DNA of 64,000 nucleotides from Batkoa obscura (taxonomy: Eukaryota > Entomophthoromycota > Entomophthoromycetes > Entomophthorales > Batkoaceae), in the NCBI GenBank assembly GCA_030770535.1, contig JASVEC010000021.1:72001-136000 (forward strand). Reading direction: 5' to 3'. Shown piece after piece: positions 1-11,580 of this stretch (positions are counted from its first letter, which is position 1; each line of letters opens with the position of its first letter). A program made the position numbers and the translations under genes. The notes beneath the pieces were generated by a model, which searched no databases, was not told the DNA's origin, and saw nothing but the letters and a program-made list of their open reading frames with translations.

Positions 1-161
1 TAAGAGAGTGTAGTGTTTTAAAAAATAGAATCGAAATTAATCGGAAAAAAAATCAAAATCAGTTAATTTTTATTTGTTTACATAAGATATACAAAACAGA
101 GATAAGCCATTTTAGAATTTAAATTAAGTTTCGAAATTAAATGAACAAATTTAACAATCAA

Positions 162-169
162 TATAAATA
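162..169 (+). promoter_or_regulatory. TATA-like box of hydrolase copy A
   Basis: TATAAATA lies about 35-40 bases before the ATG at 203. The same octamer occurs upstream of copies A' and B' (near 16200 and 12285, minus strand), so it looks like a retained core promoter element of this family. Being AT-rich, it could also be chance. Confidence 0.4.
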
Positions 170-202
170 ATTAAAATTATTCAGTATTTTTTTAATTTTA
201 AA

Positions 203-1667
203 ATGTTCCGTTTATTTCAAAAGGTGGGTAATAGTCTATTCTTTTCCTCCAAACCTTCTGTCAAAACCTTCCCTTTTAATGACTTAATTTTACACACTGT
301 CAAACTAAGTATAACCCTTTTATTAAACCTTTATGTGCCACTCTGTGTATTAAGCTTAATTTATATCTCATTAACCGGTGGTATAACGAATAACATGAAA
401 TTAGTTATAAGTACCTACAATATAATAGAAATCTTATTTTACATTTACTGCACCATACTATACCATCAGTCAGACAATAACAAACACAGCTACAATATCA
501 GTGAAGAGGATAGGAATAAATTAATAAGAGTATGGATTGAGGAAAAAAATTTAGATATAAATAACTTATTACGTTGGTTTAACCCAATAAATAAAGACTT
601 GATCTCTGTTCAACAATGTCAAGAGTTCTTCGCTTGGTTATTTTATAACAATTATTTAGAAAAACTATCTGAAAAACAAAGTCAGAGTATTCAACAATTA
701 ACAGAAAAAATTCAATTTTTATCTGGTATTTCTTTAAAGAAAGTGAATAGTGAGAAAGAGAAACGTCAAGCTATGAGACTAACTTTAGATAAATTAAATG
801 TTTTATTTAAACCTTTATTAGTTTATTTGGTAATTTAATAATATAATATTTAATTCTATTGATGGTGTATTGATATTTATTTAGATTATATTCTTATTAC
901 AATCAAGGATGAGCATCTTTCTATTATTAAATGGTTTTCAATACAATCACCACAACGAAAGCAAGTATTCTTATTATGTTTATGAGCCTATTAATCCAGA
1001 TAATACTAAAGACACTTTATTTTTTATCAATGGAATAGGACCAGGACTTTCTTATCTTAAGAAAATCTGTGAGTTAAAACAATCATATCCTAATCGAAAG
1101 ATTATAATGTTAGAATTGAAATATATAACAATTACACCAACAACTTATATTAACACAATTGAAGATACATTAAACTTTATGAATGTTATCTGTGAAAGAC
1201 ATAATATTCAAAAGATTTCATTAATAGGACATTCTTATGGTACTTTTATATGTTCTTGGTTAATGAAACATTGTAAAGAAAGAATAAGTAAATTAACATT
1301 AATTGATCCAGTATGTTTTTCTACTTGGGATTCTAATTTAACTCGAAATTTCATTTATAATAATCAGTTCAATTTAAAGTCCATTTTATGTGATTTAATT
1401 GTTTCTAAAGATTTATTCATCGCTAATACTATTGCTAGAAATTTTCTATGGGTAGAAAATTTATTGTTAATTGAGGACTTGGAAGATTTACAAGTCAATG
1501 TTTTTTTATCAGAGTTCGATTTTCTTATTGATAGTAGAAATGTGGAAAGCTATCTCAAGAAGAGTCCTCACTTTGGTAACAAATTAAAAGTTTCAATACT
1601 AAATGGGAATCATGGTATTTATCTTAGAAATCAAAAGTTTTTTAATACTGTTATGGCAGGCATTTAA
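203..1667 (+). CDS. Membrane-anchored alpha/beta hydrolase, copy A
   Basis: Two exons, 203-829 and 885-1667, joined in phase 0 across a 55-nt GT-AG intron, giving about 469 aa. Residues ~30-85 contain two hydrophobic segments, so membrane attachment is likely; residues ~105-205 hold a conserved helical region with an RWFNP motif. Exon 2 is an alpha/beta-hydrolase fold: nucleophile elbow GHSYG (Ser ~326), the family signature LIDPVCF, probable acid Asp ~421 and base His ~452 (GNHG). The usual oxyanion-loop HG is NG here (FFINGIGPG), as in copy A'. This resembles a widespread, functionally uncharacterised fungal family; substrate unknown, lipid or ester hydrolysis is only a guess. Splicing is inferred by comparison with the other four copies, which all break at the same codon. 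The gene faces CsbD copy 1 tail to tail. Confidence 0.85.
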
Positions 1668-2737
1668 ATAGTATATTGTTATACATTAATAATATGCTAA
1701 CGTATAAATAGTTGATGTCTTCGCTATGAAATTATGTATTAGAATATTGGCTAATAGGTTGATGGCTTATTTTTTAAATAATAATATATGACTAATAAAT
1801 TTAATATATATTAATATAATAGTTCATTTTTAAAAATTGTTTATTTTCACCATAAATAATCATATAAAAAATTGATTTATTTACTTTAGTCATCATCTTT
1901 AGGTTAATTATGAAGAATTTTGGTGGAAATGTCAAGGGAGAGTGGACAGATCCATATAGCAATCTAAACGCTATGGAAGAAAATGATTACATATAGACAT
2001 ATCTCAATTTATTAAGTAGACCATCTTGATTAAAATCATACTTTATCATTTTTGAAAGTGCAACTATAAAGGTTGATTTACTCATGTAAGTAAACTATAT
2101 CTTCAGAATACCGGTCAATTTAAACACTACAAAATCTAGGACATATTTTAGATAAAATAAATCAAGTAAATGTTTTTGAAACTAAAATTCGAGCTTGAAA
2201 TAATAACTAAACAGTTTATTTAATCTAATTATAAGGGCATGTATTTTTTTTAAAGAATTTTGCTATAGCTTTTCCACTCAAATAGCGCTTAAAAATAGAA
2301 AAGTGATGAAACCAAGAAAAACATCCCCATAAGTTATCTTTTATTTTTATAATTATAATATAGTACTGACACTTCATAAAAGCAGTACCAAAGACTATGT
2401 TATAAAGTTATTCATTTCGAATTTGAAACCTTTCAGCTGATTAGTTAAGTAAATTTTTATTTCGTTGGAAACACATTAAATCAAGTATTTAGTATTAATA
2501 TACATCTTTTGTAATGATCCGTAATAAATAGTTACAAAATAATAATTTATTGCATGATTGTTACTATTTAAAACTTAAGTACCTATTTTTTTTAAAGATT
2601 ATGTATAAATACTTTAAAAGCTCAACGATGAATGAATTTCAATAGCATAAAAACTTTTAATTTTTAAAAGATATAAGAAATAAAAGTATAATTATAATTA
2701 TAGCAATATTTTATTTACACCATGTTAAATTAGATAG
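1668..2737. other. Gene-free stretch between hydrolase A and CsbD 1
   Basis: Converging 3' flanks of two genes. It contains one MITE copy (2231-2332) and no supportable gene; one 28-codon ORF at 1910-1996 is noted under rejected items. Confidence 0.6.
2231..2332 (+). mobile_element. MITE copy 1
   Basis: Left end degenerate (AAGGGCATG), right end intact (ACATCCCCA), with the internal CCACTCAAATAGCGCTTAA core. TA flanks both sides. Confidence 0.75.
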
Positions 2738-3037
2738 TTAAGAATTCATTTCCTTTTTAGCATCACCTTGTAATTTAGAAGCTTTACCTTCAGCTTGCAT
2801 TTGCTCATTACCAATAGCTGATCCAACAGTATCTTTAACACTTCCTTTTACACTATCTTTAGAACCTTCAGCATAGCCTTTAGCTTGAGCAGCTTTATAT
2901 TCAGCATCACCTTCAGCTCTTTGAGCAGCACCTTTAGATTCAAGAGAATGATTACCAAGAGCAGAACCTACATTTTCTTTAATGGATCCAATGGTAGAGT
3001 TATAGTTACCAGACATTTTTGATGGGCTTCCAGTCAT
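2738..3037 (-). CDS. CsbD-like stress-response protein, copy 1
   Basis: Intronless, 99 aa, hydrophilic, Ala/Gly/Lys-rich and cysteine-free. Two imperfect CsbD-type repeats are visible: KENVGSALGNHSLESKG (residues ~20-36) and KDTVGSAIGNEQMQAEGK (~68-85), each followed by a short Lys/Ala/Gln helix. CsbD-like proteins are small general-stress proteins in bacteria and fungi; molecular role unknown. The protein is identical to copy 3 (19340, opposite strand) and differs from copy 2 at only a few residues near the start and middle. Start chosen because the upstream 140 bases, including a TATA box, match copy 3. Confidence 0.9.
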   Translation of the reverse strand: MTGSPSKMSGNYNSTIGSIKENVGSALGNHSLESKGAAQRAEGDAEYKAAQAKGYAEGSKDSVKGSVKDTVGSAIGNEQMQAEGKASKLQGDAKKEMNS

Positions 3038-3127
3038 TTTGATTATTTAATTTGATATTTAATAATTAATTTGTTAGTTAATTTGTTTTTGTTTTGTTTT
3101 ATAATTTATTTAATTTATAACAACTGG

Positions 3128-3135
3128 CTTTTATA
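3128..3135 (-). promoter_or_regulatory. TATA box of CsbD copy 1
   Basis: TATAAAAG followed by CCAGT, about 91-98 bases before the ATG. The same TATAAAAGCCAGT string precedes all three CsbD genes. Confidence 0.7.
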
Positions 3136-3660
3136 CTATTTTTTCATTATTTTTAAATGAAAATGATCTCATTTTTACCATTTGATTTACAAGTACAAGG
3201 ATGTTATGTTAGCAAATTTTACGTAATTGTTAAAAATTATTGAGATCGGATTTTTTATATTTATATCGTCACTTTATTCCTCACTATTTTATATTTATTA
3301 TATTATTTAATAATGATTCTATAGCTAAAAATAATTCCAAGTTCTTAATACTAATTTAATTTTATATGGTATATTAAGAGTGTAAGCTCAGTTTTATATA
3401 TTTATATTAACAGTAGGGGTAGTTTCTAATCTTAAGTTGGGTTTGAAATTTTGATCAAAATTAAATTTATTGGAAATATTTAAAAAAAACTTTATAATAA
3501 AAGGTAAATTGTAACCTGATTTATATCTTATATTCTCTTCTTTTCTATAATCAATATCTTTATGAATGAAAAACTTGATCAAATAAATTTCTTATACTAA
3601 CTTTAAACTTAACTGTCCTATATTAAGCAAATAATCTATACCAAGGGGTCTTTTGATATA

Positions 3661-3766
3661 TATAGGGATGTATTTTTGTATTTAAAAGTTTTACTAACAA
3701 TCTTTCCACTTAAATAGTGCTTAAAAAATGGAAAAAATAATGAAGTCAAAAAAAACACTCCCATAT
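3661..3766 (+). mobile_element. MITE copy 2
   Basis: TAGGGATGTATTTTTG at the left, ACACTCCCATA at the right, full internal core (TTACTAACAATCTTTCCACT). Confidence 0.8.
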
Positions 3767-4138
3767 GTTAATTACTGTTGGCAATCTATTCTTTAATTTC
3801 GTATTTTATATCTTTCATTAAATTAATTTTTTGTAGCTGTTGATATAATATAATAAATATTGCTATATAAATATTATACTAAAATATTTTAATTTCTTCA
3901 AAATAAAACAACTATTAACTTTATTTAAAATCAATAGATATACTGTTATTTATTATAATACCTATTAATTTTCATAATTAAATTCATAATTAAATTCATA
4001 ATGAATTTATTGACAAATATGATATTACATTTAGTTATACTGTTACCTATAGTACGCTTAATTTCTATTACTTTGTTTTAACATCTCTTCATACATTCAT
4101 TCAGTTATCATGTATAAAACCGATCATTACATTAAAGT

Positions 4139-4242
4139 ATGGGGATGTTTTTTTGATTTCATTACTTTTTCCATTTTTTAAGCACTATTTAAGTGGAAAG
4201 ATTGTTAGTAAAATTGTTAAACAGAAAAATACATCTTCGTAT
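4139..4242 (-). mobile_element. MITE copy 3
   Basis: Inverted relative to copy 2: starts TATGGGGATGTTTTTTT, then TTTCATTACTTTTTCCA and GTGGAAAGATTGTTAG; right end degenerate (ACATCTTCGTATA). Confidence 0.8.
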
Positions 4243-4810
4243 ATTGAATCCAAATAAAAGTCAGCTTAAAATGGCATATTCATTTCAGTTATACTGTAAT
4301 TTACAATCAACTTAATTGATATCTACCTTCTTTTGATATCTCCTCTTACTTTTATTCGGTTACCATAAAGAGTAAATTTGATGTTCTATTAAAGCTCCAG
4401 TTGAATCAATATTAATTCAGTATTAAGTCAATGATAGATAACTTTGTAACTTATTTCAATATTACATTTGAAAATATTTGTGAGTTTTTTTGAAAACTTA
4501 TTTGATCAAGTCTTTACTAAATTATATAATATTAATAATAAGATGATTTGATATAAATTATTATATATTAAAATAATTTTTAAACTAAATATTAAATATT
4601 AAAATAATAATACAATATATAAAACAAAAAGAAGTTAAATTAAATTGCTAAAAATAGTAAGTTTAATTGAAAATTTCAAATTAGTAACCTTATTCATTGA
4701 TAATCAAAAGCTATTTAAATCTTTTAAGTCTGAGAAAGATAAGATTATTAAATTTATTTAAACGCATTTTTGACTATAAAAAAATGACATAAATATAACA
4801 TTAAATAGAG

Positions 4811-4862
4811 ATTAAAATAATAGTTATAATAATAGTTATAATAATAGTTATAATAATAGTAT
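4811..4862. repeat. AATAGTTATAAT 12-bp tandem repeat
   Basis: About four near-perfect copies of a 12-base AT unit. Confidence 0.7.
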
Positions 4863-5518
4863 AATATATAATTGAACTTCCAGTAATCTATTTCCAACTC
4901 ATTGAATTAAAATAAGAATTTAATTAATTTAAAAAATTTCATTTTTTTAAAATTAACGGATAAAATTTCAATAAAATATGAACATTTGATAATTAAAACT
5001 TATTTCTAGAACTTCAAGTTGATCTTTCAGTTTCCAACGAGTGAGAAATTTCAATTTTTAATTGAAATTGAAATTAAAAGGTTAAATGAAAAATTAGTTA
5101 ATAATACAGTTATAAATAATATTAACGGTATTATTATTATTATATTATAAATTAATTTTCAAACTCAGATTGATTATTAAGAGGAGTATTATTAGAAAAG
5201 ACTTCGGAAAAACTTGAAGTTTGAAATGTAAATATGAATTAAGAGGTAAAGTTTGAAGTTTATTTATTGCCGATGATTGGTCGGATAAAGTTAGAACCCA
5301 ATTTAATTTTAGTAATAAAAAAATTCAAAATTTAAAATGATCAACTTTGAAAAGTAAGAATAAATAAAATTCAACTTTAATTTATTATTATTATAAAATA
5401 TTCAATTTAATTTTCTTTATCTTTTAATCTTTTTTTATATATAATTTTCAATAATTTTTTCTCTATTATTTAGTATTATAGTTATTAATTAGAATATAAG
5501 TATTAAATTAAAATTAAT

Positions 5519-7008
5519 ATGTTATCATCTTATAAAATCAATTTAAAATCAATATTTGTAGATTTAACTGGAAAAAGAGAAATACAAACAAAATGGATGA
5601 ATGAACGAGTATTAAAATTAATAGTTATATTATCAACTCAATTTATTAAGTTAATAACGCCGGCTGCTTTTACTGTAGGTATTTATTTAATATTTAGTGG
5701 TGGCTTAAAAAATAATAGTACATTATTTATTGGCATTTGGTGTATATTAGAAATTTATTTTTATTTTTATTGTTGGATGTTATATAGTAAATTATCAAAT
5801 AATAATAATAATAATAATAATATAAATAATAATAAAAAGAAAGAAATAGAAATTCAAGAAAAGATAGAATTAGCAAATGAAATCATAGAACAAGGTCATT
5901 TTAATCCAGAAGTTATATCGAAGTGGTTTAACCCAATAACTGAAGATTTAGTAGGATACAAACAAGCTAAAGAATGGCTATCTTGGTTAATCTATGATAA
6001 GTTTATTAACAACTTAAAATCAAATGAAAACCAACAAATCAATAATTTAATTAAGAAGATTGAATTGCATTCTAATATTATATTTCCAAAATTCAACTAT
6101 AATAAATTAAGAAAGCCAATGTTGTTAACTTTAGATCCTGTTATTGTTCAACATAAACCCTTAATTTTTTATGCTGTAAGTTTTCATTTATTTCTATTAA
6201 TATATAACGATAATTTATTTTATATTAGGCAATTGCATTAATTCAGGCCATTGCAGCTAGTTTTCTAATGTTATTAGGATTCCAACCTAATCATTTACCT
6301 AATAGTAAATATACATATTGGATTTATGAGCCTGTAAATCAAGATATAAATTCAAGTCCAATATTTTTTGTTCATGGAATTGGAATCGGATTAGCTATGT
6401 ATATTAAAAAAATATACGATTTACAACAATGTTATCCTAATAGAAAAATTATATTACTAGAATTGTCTTATATTAGTATGACTCCAATAACACAAGTTAA
6501 TTCTATTGAAGATACAATTAGTGCTTTAGATGATATTATTAAGTTACATAATTTATCCCCTTGTTCTTTTATTGGACATTCTTATGGTACTATTGTATGT
6601 GGTTGGTTTTTAAAATATCGTAGTAAATATGTTAAGAAATTAACTTTAATTGATCCAGTATGTTTTGCTGTATGGAACTCTGATTTAACTCGTAATTTCA
6701 TGTATAGTACAAGTAATTCATTTATTCATCAAATGTGTCAATTTTTTGTATCAAGAGATTTATTTATTGGTAATACCATTGGTAGAAACTTCTTTTGGCA
6801 TAAAAACTTATTATTACCTAAGAATATTAATAAGCCAACTACTGTTTATTTATCAAAATATGATTTTATTATTCATGCTCCTGATATCTTTAGTTATCTC
6901 AAACTACATCAAAATCAAAATTTTAAAGTAGCTATGATTGATGAATTAACCCATGGTGCTTATCTTATGTCCCGTACTCATTCTGATGCCATATTAAAAG
7001 ATATTTAA
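5519..7008 (+). CDS. Membrane-anchored alpha/beta hydrolase, copy B
   Basis: Exons 5519-6175 and 6229-7008, about 478 aa, phase-0 intron of 53 nt. The N-terminal half has two hydrophobic segments (about residues 35-60 and 65-90), then an Asn homopolymer encoded by an AAT microsatellite (5800-5835), then the conserved KWFNPIT...WLSWL block. Exon 2 keeps the canonical FFVHGIGIG loop, GHSYG nucleophile elbow, LIDPVCF, an acid-loop Asp (SKYDF) and a catalytic His (LTHGAYL), so the triad looks complete. It is the most divergent of the four copies at this locus, especially over the first 60 residues. It ends 387 bases before EXO84 on the same strand. Function uncharacterised; enzyme class inferred from the fold. 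Confidence 0.87.
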
Positions 7009-7036
7009 TTATCTTAAAATTTTATTATTACTATCT

Positions 7037-7095
7037 TTAGTTCTATTTTTAGTTCTATTTTTAGTTCTATCTTTAGTTCTATCTTTAGTTTTATC
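7037..7095. repeat. TTTTAGTTCTAT 12-bp tandem repeat
   Basis: Four to five copies of a 12-base unit with T/C variation, just after the hydrolase B stop. The rest of the gap to EXO84 (7009-7395) is AT-rich with no gene. Confidence 0.75.
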
Positions 7096-7395
7096 TCTAT
7101 CTTCTCTAATATTATAATACAATGTTAATGTTTTTAAAAAAAAAAGATAAACCTTTATTTTTTGTTATATTAAATTAATAAATAAAATAGTTGATATATT
7201 AAATATTATTTTATTATTGTTTTATTATTGTTTTATTCTTTTATTATTTTTTTTAGCCACATTTTGTTCTTATTTAATTGGTTACTCTATTTTAAATGTT
7301 GATTTTAATTCGTTAAGTATTTAAAATATTTCATCATAACAATAAAACTTTTTAAGTCAATTTCTTTTTTATTATAGGTTCTAATAACTAATAAA

Positions 7396-9471
7396 ATGAG
7401 TAGTTTCAATAATTATAAAAAAAATAAAAAGGGTAAAAAAGATGATAAAGGAGTCTTAAGCAATTTAAAAGCACCTGTTAAGATCACTAAAAAGTTAATA
7501 AAAAAAGGGTATAACAAATTAGACCTCTCAAGTAGTAATGAGGTAGCTTCACCTGTTGGTGTTAGTAAATTAAGAGCTAATAACGCTGTTCGTGCCAGTT
7601 TGATTTCTTCTCCTAATTCTAATCCTTCACTATCAAGGATGTCAACATCTAATGCTAAAAGACCTTCGAATTTAAGATTTCAACAAGGAGCTGGTAGTCA
7701 AGTGATTCAAAGTAATAATATTCGTATTAATCAATTACAAATTGATACAGAACCATTTTTTGAAGAGGAATTTAATCCACAAGAATGTGAGTTTTATTTA
7801 TTTTATTTATTTATTTATTTATTATTTTCAATAGATTTAGAAACTTTATTAGAAGGAGAACAATGGAATAATTTAAAAAGTTTTTATACTTTATTACAAG
7901 AAACATCTGAAAAAAGTAGTTTAAATTTACAATCCCATGTTTATAGAAACTATAAAGAATTTGTTAATATTTCTAAAGAAATATCTCAATTAGAAACTGG
8001 TATGTTTGAATTAAGAGATTTAATTAATGAATTACAATCTATTGGTAATTCTTTATCTAACAATTCAATTGGTTTAACTTGTAATGATGGTAATGATATT
8101 TATTTATTAATAAACTTATGTAAAATTAACAATAAGTTAGGTCTAAAGAAAAACAATAATGGACAAGCAGAAGGAGATAATACTAATGGAGGGCAAGAAA
8201 GTCTAGATGAAACTAATCGTAAAGAACTAGCTAAATTATGGAAAGCAGTACAAGGAGCTCAAGATTATTTACCTTATATTGAAGATCGACGACCATTATT
8301 AGAAAGTCCAGGATGGAAAGAATTAGATCATTCCAATTTTCGATTTAAAAGAAATGCCCATTTTTTTTTATTGACAGATAGTTTATTAGTAGCCACAAGA
8401 GCCAAAAGACAAACAATTATTGATATTAAAGCAGGTAGTGGTACAAAAATGGGATTAATGGCACGATGTTGTGTTAAATTTTCGGATATGACTTTAGGGG
8501 ATATTAAAGATTCTAATGAGGTTAAAGATGCGTTTAAAATTATACAAAAAAATGAAATTTATGTATTTTGTGCGCGTAATAAAGAAGAAAAAAAGAAATT
8601 TTTAAGAGGGGTGGCTCGAGCTACAGCAGATTATTTTCGACAAATGCATCAAAAAGCATTATTAGAAACGAGTAAAAAAGTAGGTGAAAGTTTAGAATTG
8701 GCGGATACAAAAACAATCAATTCCTTAATTAAAACGGGTAATTCTAATAATAAATCTGTACTAACTTCCGATTTTTGGGATTCTTTAGATATTGCTATTG
8801 CTCAACATAGTTATAAAGAAGCAGTGGATTTAATCTTAGAAGCTAAACAAGCTTTAAAATCAGCTTCAAAAACAATTACTAAAAATTGTAATGATATTCA
8901 AGATTTGAAACAAAGGATACAATCTTTAACAATAATTTTAGAAAAAAGAGCAAGAGTAGCACAAGATAAATCAAGTTTAAAAAAAAGTATATCCCCTATG
9001 ATTGAATTAGGTTTAATAGCTGAAGCACAACAATCTTTCTTTGATGCCCGTCACAACCATATAAAATTAAGAACTCGACAATTACCTTTAGATGGTTCCA
9101 CATATCAATATATAGCTTCGTTATCTAAATTAACATTCTCAATGATATGTACTACATGTCGTTGGCATAGTGAATTATTTTTAGAAAGATCTGTCACATC
9201 TAGATTAATTTCATGGGTAAGAAAAGAAATCATTCATTTTGGTAAACTATTTAAAAGTCAAGTATTCTCAATACCACCACCATCAGAAAGTATAATTCAA
9301 ACTTGTAAACAAGTAACGGAAAGTAATGCTCAAATTTTACATACAGTGGGATTAGATTTAAACTTTCAATTAAATCAATTACTCGCCCCTGATCAATTTG
9401 GAGATAATGAAGATTACGGTAAGGAGAATACTTTGGACTATAACTTTGGAGCTGTCATGGATGTAGCTTAA
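7396..9471 (+). CDS. EXO84: Exocyst complex component EXO84
   Basis: Subunit of the octameric exocyst that tethers secretory vesicles to the plasma membrane. A basic, Ser-rich N-terminus (residues 1-115) precedes the Vps51/Exo84-type helical segment (about 125-210, LETLLEGEQWNNLKSFYTLLQETS). A PH domain starts near residue 272 (ESPGWKELDHSNFRFKRNAH, LLTDSLLVATRA). The C-terminal Exo84 helical bundle begins near SDFWDSLDIAIAQHSYKEA (about 443). A 48-nt stretch, 7787-7834, has the structure of an intron (GTGAGT...CAATAG) but length divisible by three and no stop. Removing it joins NPQEY to LETLLEGE and gives ~675 aa; keeping it inserts an implausible hydrophobic tract. It is the only housekeeping gene inside the mirrored hydrolase/CsbD block. 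Confidence 0.88.
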   Translation: MSSFNNYKKNKKGKKDDKGVLSNLKAPVKITKKLIKKGYNKLDLSSSNEVASPVGVSKLRANNAVRASLISSPNSNPSLSRMSTSNAKRPSNLRFQQGAGSQVIQSNNIRINQLQIDTEPFFEEEFNPQECEFYLFYLFIYLLFSIDLETLLEGEQWNNLKSFYTLLQETSEKSSLNLQSHVYRNYKEFVNISKEISQLETGMFELRDLINELQSIGNSLSNNSIGLTCNDGNDIYLLINLCKINNKLGLKKNNNGQAEGDNTNGGQESLDETNRKELAKLWKAVQGAQDYLPYIEDRRPLLESPGWKELDHSNFRFKRNAHFFLLTDSLLVATRAKRQTIIDIKAGSGTKMGLMARCCVKFSDMTLGDIKDSNEVKDAFKIIQKNEIYVFCARNKEEKKKFLRGVARATADYFRQMHQKALLETSKKVGESLELADTKTINSLIKTGNSNNKSVLTSDFWDSLDIAIAQHSYKEAVDLILEAKQALKSASKTITKNCNDIQDLKQRIQSLTIILEKRARVAQDKSSLKKSISPMIELGLIAEAQQSFFDARHNHIKLRTRQLPLDGSTYQYIASLSKLTFSMICTTCRWHSELFLERSVTSRLISWVRKEIIHFGKLFKSQVFSIPPPSESIIQTCKQVTESNAQILHTVGLDLNFQLNQLLAPDQFGDNEDYGKENTLDYNFGAVMDVA

Positions 9472-9734
9472 TAGTTGATGCAAAAGAGAGATTAGTTTAT
9501 TTTTTAAGCTTAATATTTTAAATAATTATAATTTTTAAAGTAATTATTATAATTTGGATTTAATAAAGTATTATTAATTTATTTTGGTATGTTTTTTTAA
9601 TTTTTTATAGACTTAAAGGTTTAATATAATATTAATTTAAAAACAGGATGTTCAATTTTAAATTTATTTTATGACAATTGATAAAGTTTTAATATTATAA
9701 AATAAGAGAAATTTTTAGTAATTTCAAATATATA

Positions 9735-9832
9735 TAAGAATGTATTTTTTATAATAATCTTACTAACTTTCACTTAAGTAGTGTTTAAAAAATAGAGAAA
9801 TTGATGAAACCAGAAAAAACACTTTCACCTAG
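9735..9832 (+). mobile_element. MITE copy 4 (degenerate)
   Basis: Left AAGAATGTATTTTTT, right AAAAAACACTTTCACCT, internal core with a short deletion. Same orientation as and immediately before copy 5. Confidence 0.65.
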
Positions 9833-9843
9833 AATTTCAATAA

Positions 9844-9947
9844 TATGAGGATGTATTTTTGTGTTTAAGAATTTTACTAACAAATTTTCGACTTAAGTAG
9901 CGCTTAAAAAATGGAAAAAATAATCAAGTCAAAAAAACACTCCCATA
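9844..9947 (+). mobile_element. MITE copy 5
   Basis: TATGAGGATGTATTTTTG ... AAAAAAACACTCCCATA with a complete core; tandem partner of copy 4. Confidence 0.8.
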
Positions 9948-10282
9948 CGATAGTTTCAATTTTAGGCTAAAAATAAAATTTCAGGACTATAATTTTTTAA
10001 ATTTGGGTTTTTTAATTATCAAAAAAGGAAAAGTTTTAAGCTTCGAATTTTTATTATCCCCCTTAAAAATAGCCACCAAGCATTAAAACTTTGCTTAAAG
10101 ATACCCTGAAATTTTAACTCAATTGTTTATAGTCAAAAACTTTGTGTATAAAGATCTAGATGGGTTAGATAAAAAAATGAATAGTATATAAAGGTAACTA
10201 TAATTGATCTTACTCTTTATAAAAAAATTAACATTTCTATTTATTTCATCTTTCATTTAATTAAATACGCTATATAAAGATA

Positions 10283-10417
10283 ATGAAATTCATTACTGTA
10301 ACATTAGCCATTGTTGCCACCGTTTTTGCAGCTATCGAAATGATCGATGATCCAGTTTATAATCCTCAACTTAATTATGAAGTATTACCTACACCTATTG
10401 CATTAAAGGATTGTTAA
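10283..10417 (+). CDS. Possible small secreted peptide, 44 aa
   Basis: ATG at 10283 opens a 44-codon frame: MKFITVTLAIVATVFAA is a convincing signal peptide, followed by a short acidic/proline-containing tail ending in Cys. TATATAAAG sits about 10 bases upstream, rather close for a TATA box. The start context and MKF beginning resemble the secreted peptides at 21.3 and 58.3 kb, but the mature part does not. The frame may be the 5' part of a longer spliced or broken gene, since coding-like sequence continues in another frame just beyond the stop. Unrecognised. Confidence 0.4.
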   Translation: MKFITVTLAIVATVFAAIEMIDDPVYNPQLNYEVLPTPIALKDC

Positions 10418-10744
10418 AGAAAGTAAGGATTTAGTACATGATGAGGTTTGGTTATTAAGTTAATAATAATAAAATTAATAATTTGTATAAATTTCTATAT
10501 CTATTCAAAGTAAATTATAGTTAGTATAAAATAACGTTTTTATAATTTAAAAAATAAAAAAAGTAATAAAAAAGGAAGTGTCCTGTTTCTAATGAACTTT
10601 ATATTTATTGTATTAGTATTTAATAAAAAAAACAATAACAATAGATCATTAATAATTATTCTAACATTTAATTTTAAGGAAACAACATACAATTATTATA
10701 AATACTTTGATCTATTTTTTCATTCAAATAACTCTTATTCACCT
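10418..10744. other. Gene-free gap
   Basis: AT-rich 3' flank between the small peptide ORF and the end of hydrolase B'; nothing recognised. Confidence 0.6.
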
Positions 10745-11541
10745 TTAAACTCCCTTTAAAACAATATCTGAAAAAGTTTGACTTAAAAGATAAGCTCCAT
10801 GATTGCCGTCTAACATCATTACTTTCAATTTATTGTCAAATTCTGGACTTTTTTTAAGATAAGTTAATACATTATTACTATTAATAATAAAATCTTCTTT
10901 TGCTAAAAATACATTCACTTTCAATCCCTTTATGTCTTGTAATAATAATAAATTTGGTAGCCATAAAAAATGTCTAGCAATTGTATTAGCAATAAATAAA
11001 TCTTTAGAGATAATTAAATCACAACATATTGAAATTAATGTAAATTGTTGATTATAAATAAAATTTCGAGTTAAATTAGAATCCCAAGTATTGAAACAAA
11101 CTGGATCAATTAATGTTAATTGCTGAATCTTTTGTTTACGATATTTAACTAGCCAAGAGCATATAAAAGTACCATAAGAATGTCCTATTAATGATATTTT
11201 TTGAATATTATGTAATTCACAAATATTATCTAAGAATTTCAATGTATCTTCAATTGTATTAATATGAATTGTTGGTGTCATTGTTATATAATTTAATTGT
11301 AATAATATAATCTTTCTATTAGGATAACATTGTTTTAATTCACTTATTTTTTTTAAATAAGTAGTTAATCCAATTCCAATTCCATGAATAAAAAATAATG
11401 TATCTTTTGTATTATCTAAATTATTAGGTTCATAAATATAATATGAATATTGAGTTTCACTATCATGATTATGTTGAAATCCATTAATAAGTAAATAAAT
11501 ACTACTAATTGTTTGAATAAGACAAATTATCTAATGTAAAA

Positions 11542-11580
<39 letters not shown>

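Larger units (their letters stand above)
3038..5518. other. Gene-free stretch between CsbD 1 and hydrolase B
   Basis: Head-to-head intergenic region (CsbD 1 leaves leftward, hydrolase B rightward). Holds the CsbD promoter, two MITEs in opposite orientation (3661-3766, 4139-4242) and a short AT repeat near 4811. No other gene seen. Confidence 0.6.
9472..10282. other. Gene-free stretch after EXO84
   Basis: 3' flank of EXO84 with two tandem MITE copies 11 bases apart; no gene seen until the small ORF at 10283. Confidence 0.6.

Noticed and set aside
1910-1996. 28-codon ORF MKNFGGNVKGEWTDPYSNLN... after hydrolase A
   Set aside because: Composition looks protein-like, but it is too short, has no signal or paralogue in the window, and could be a relic; not enough to call a gene.
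3394-3582. 62-codon minus-strand ORF
   Set aside because: Lys/Asn/Phe/Ile composition expected by chance in AT-rich DNA; no support.
11281-11530. Hydrolase B' looks 5'-truncated because exon 2 has no Met for 83 codons
   Set aside because: The frame is open from the splice acceptor at 11531 and aligns with exon 2 of the other copies, so the gene is intact.
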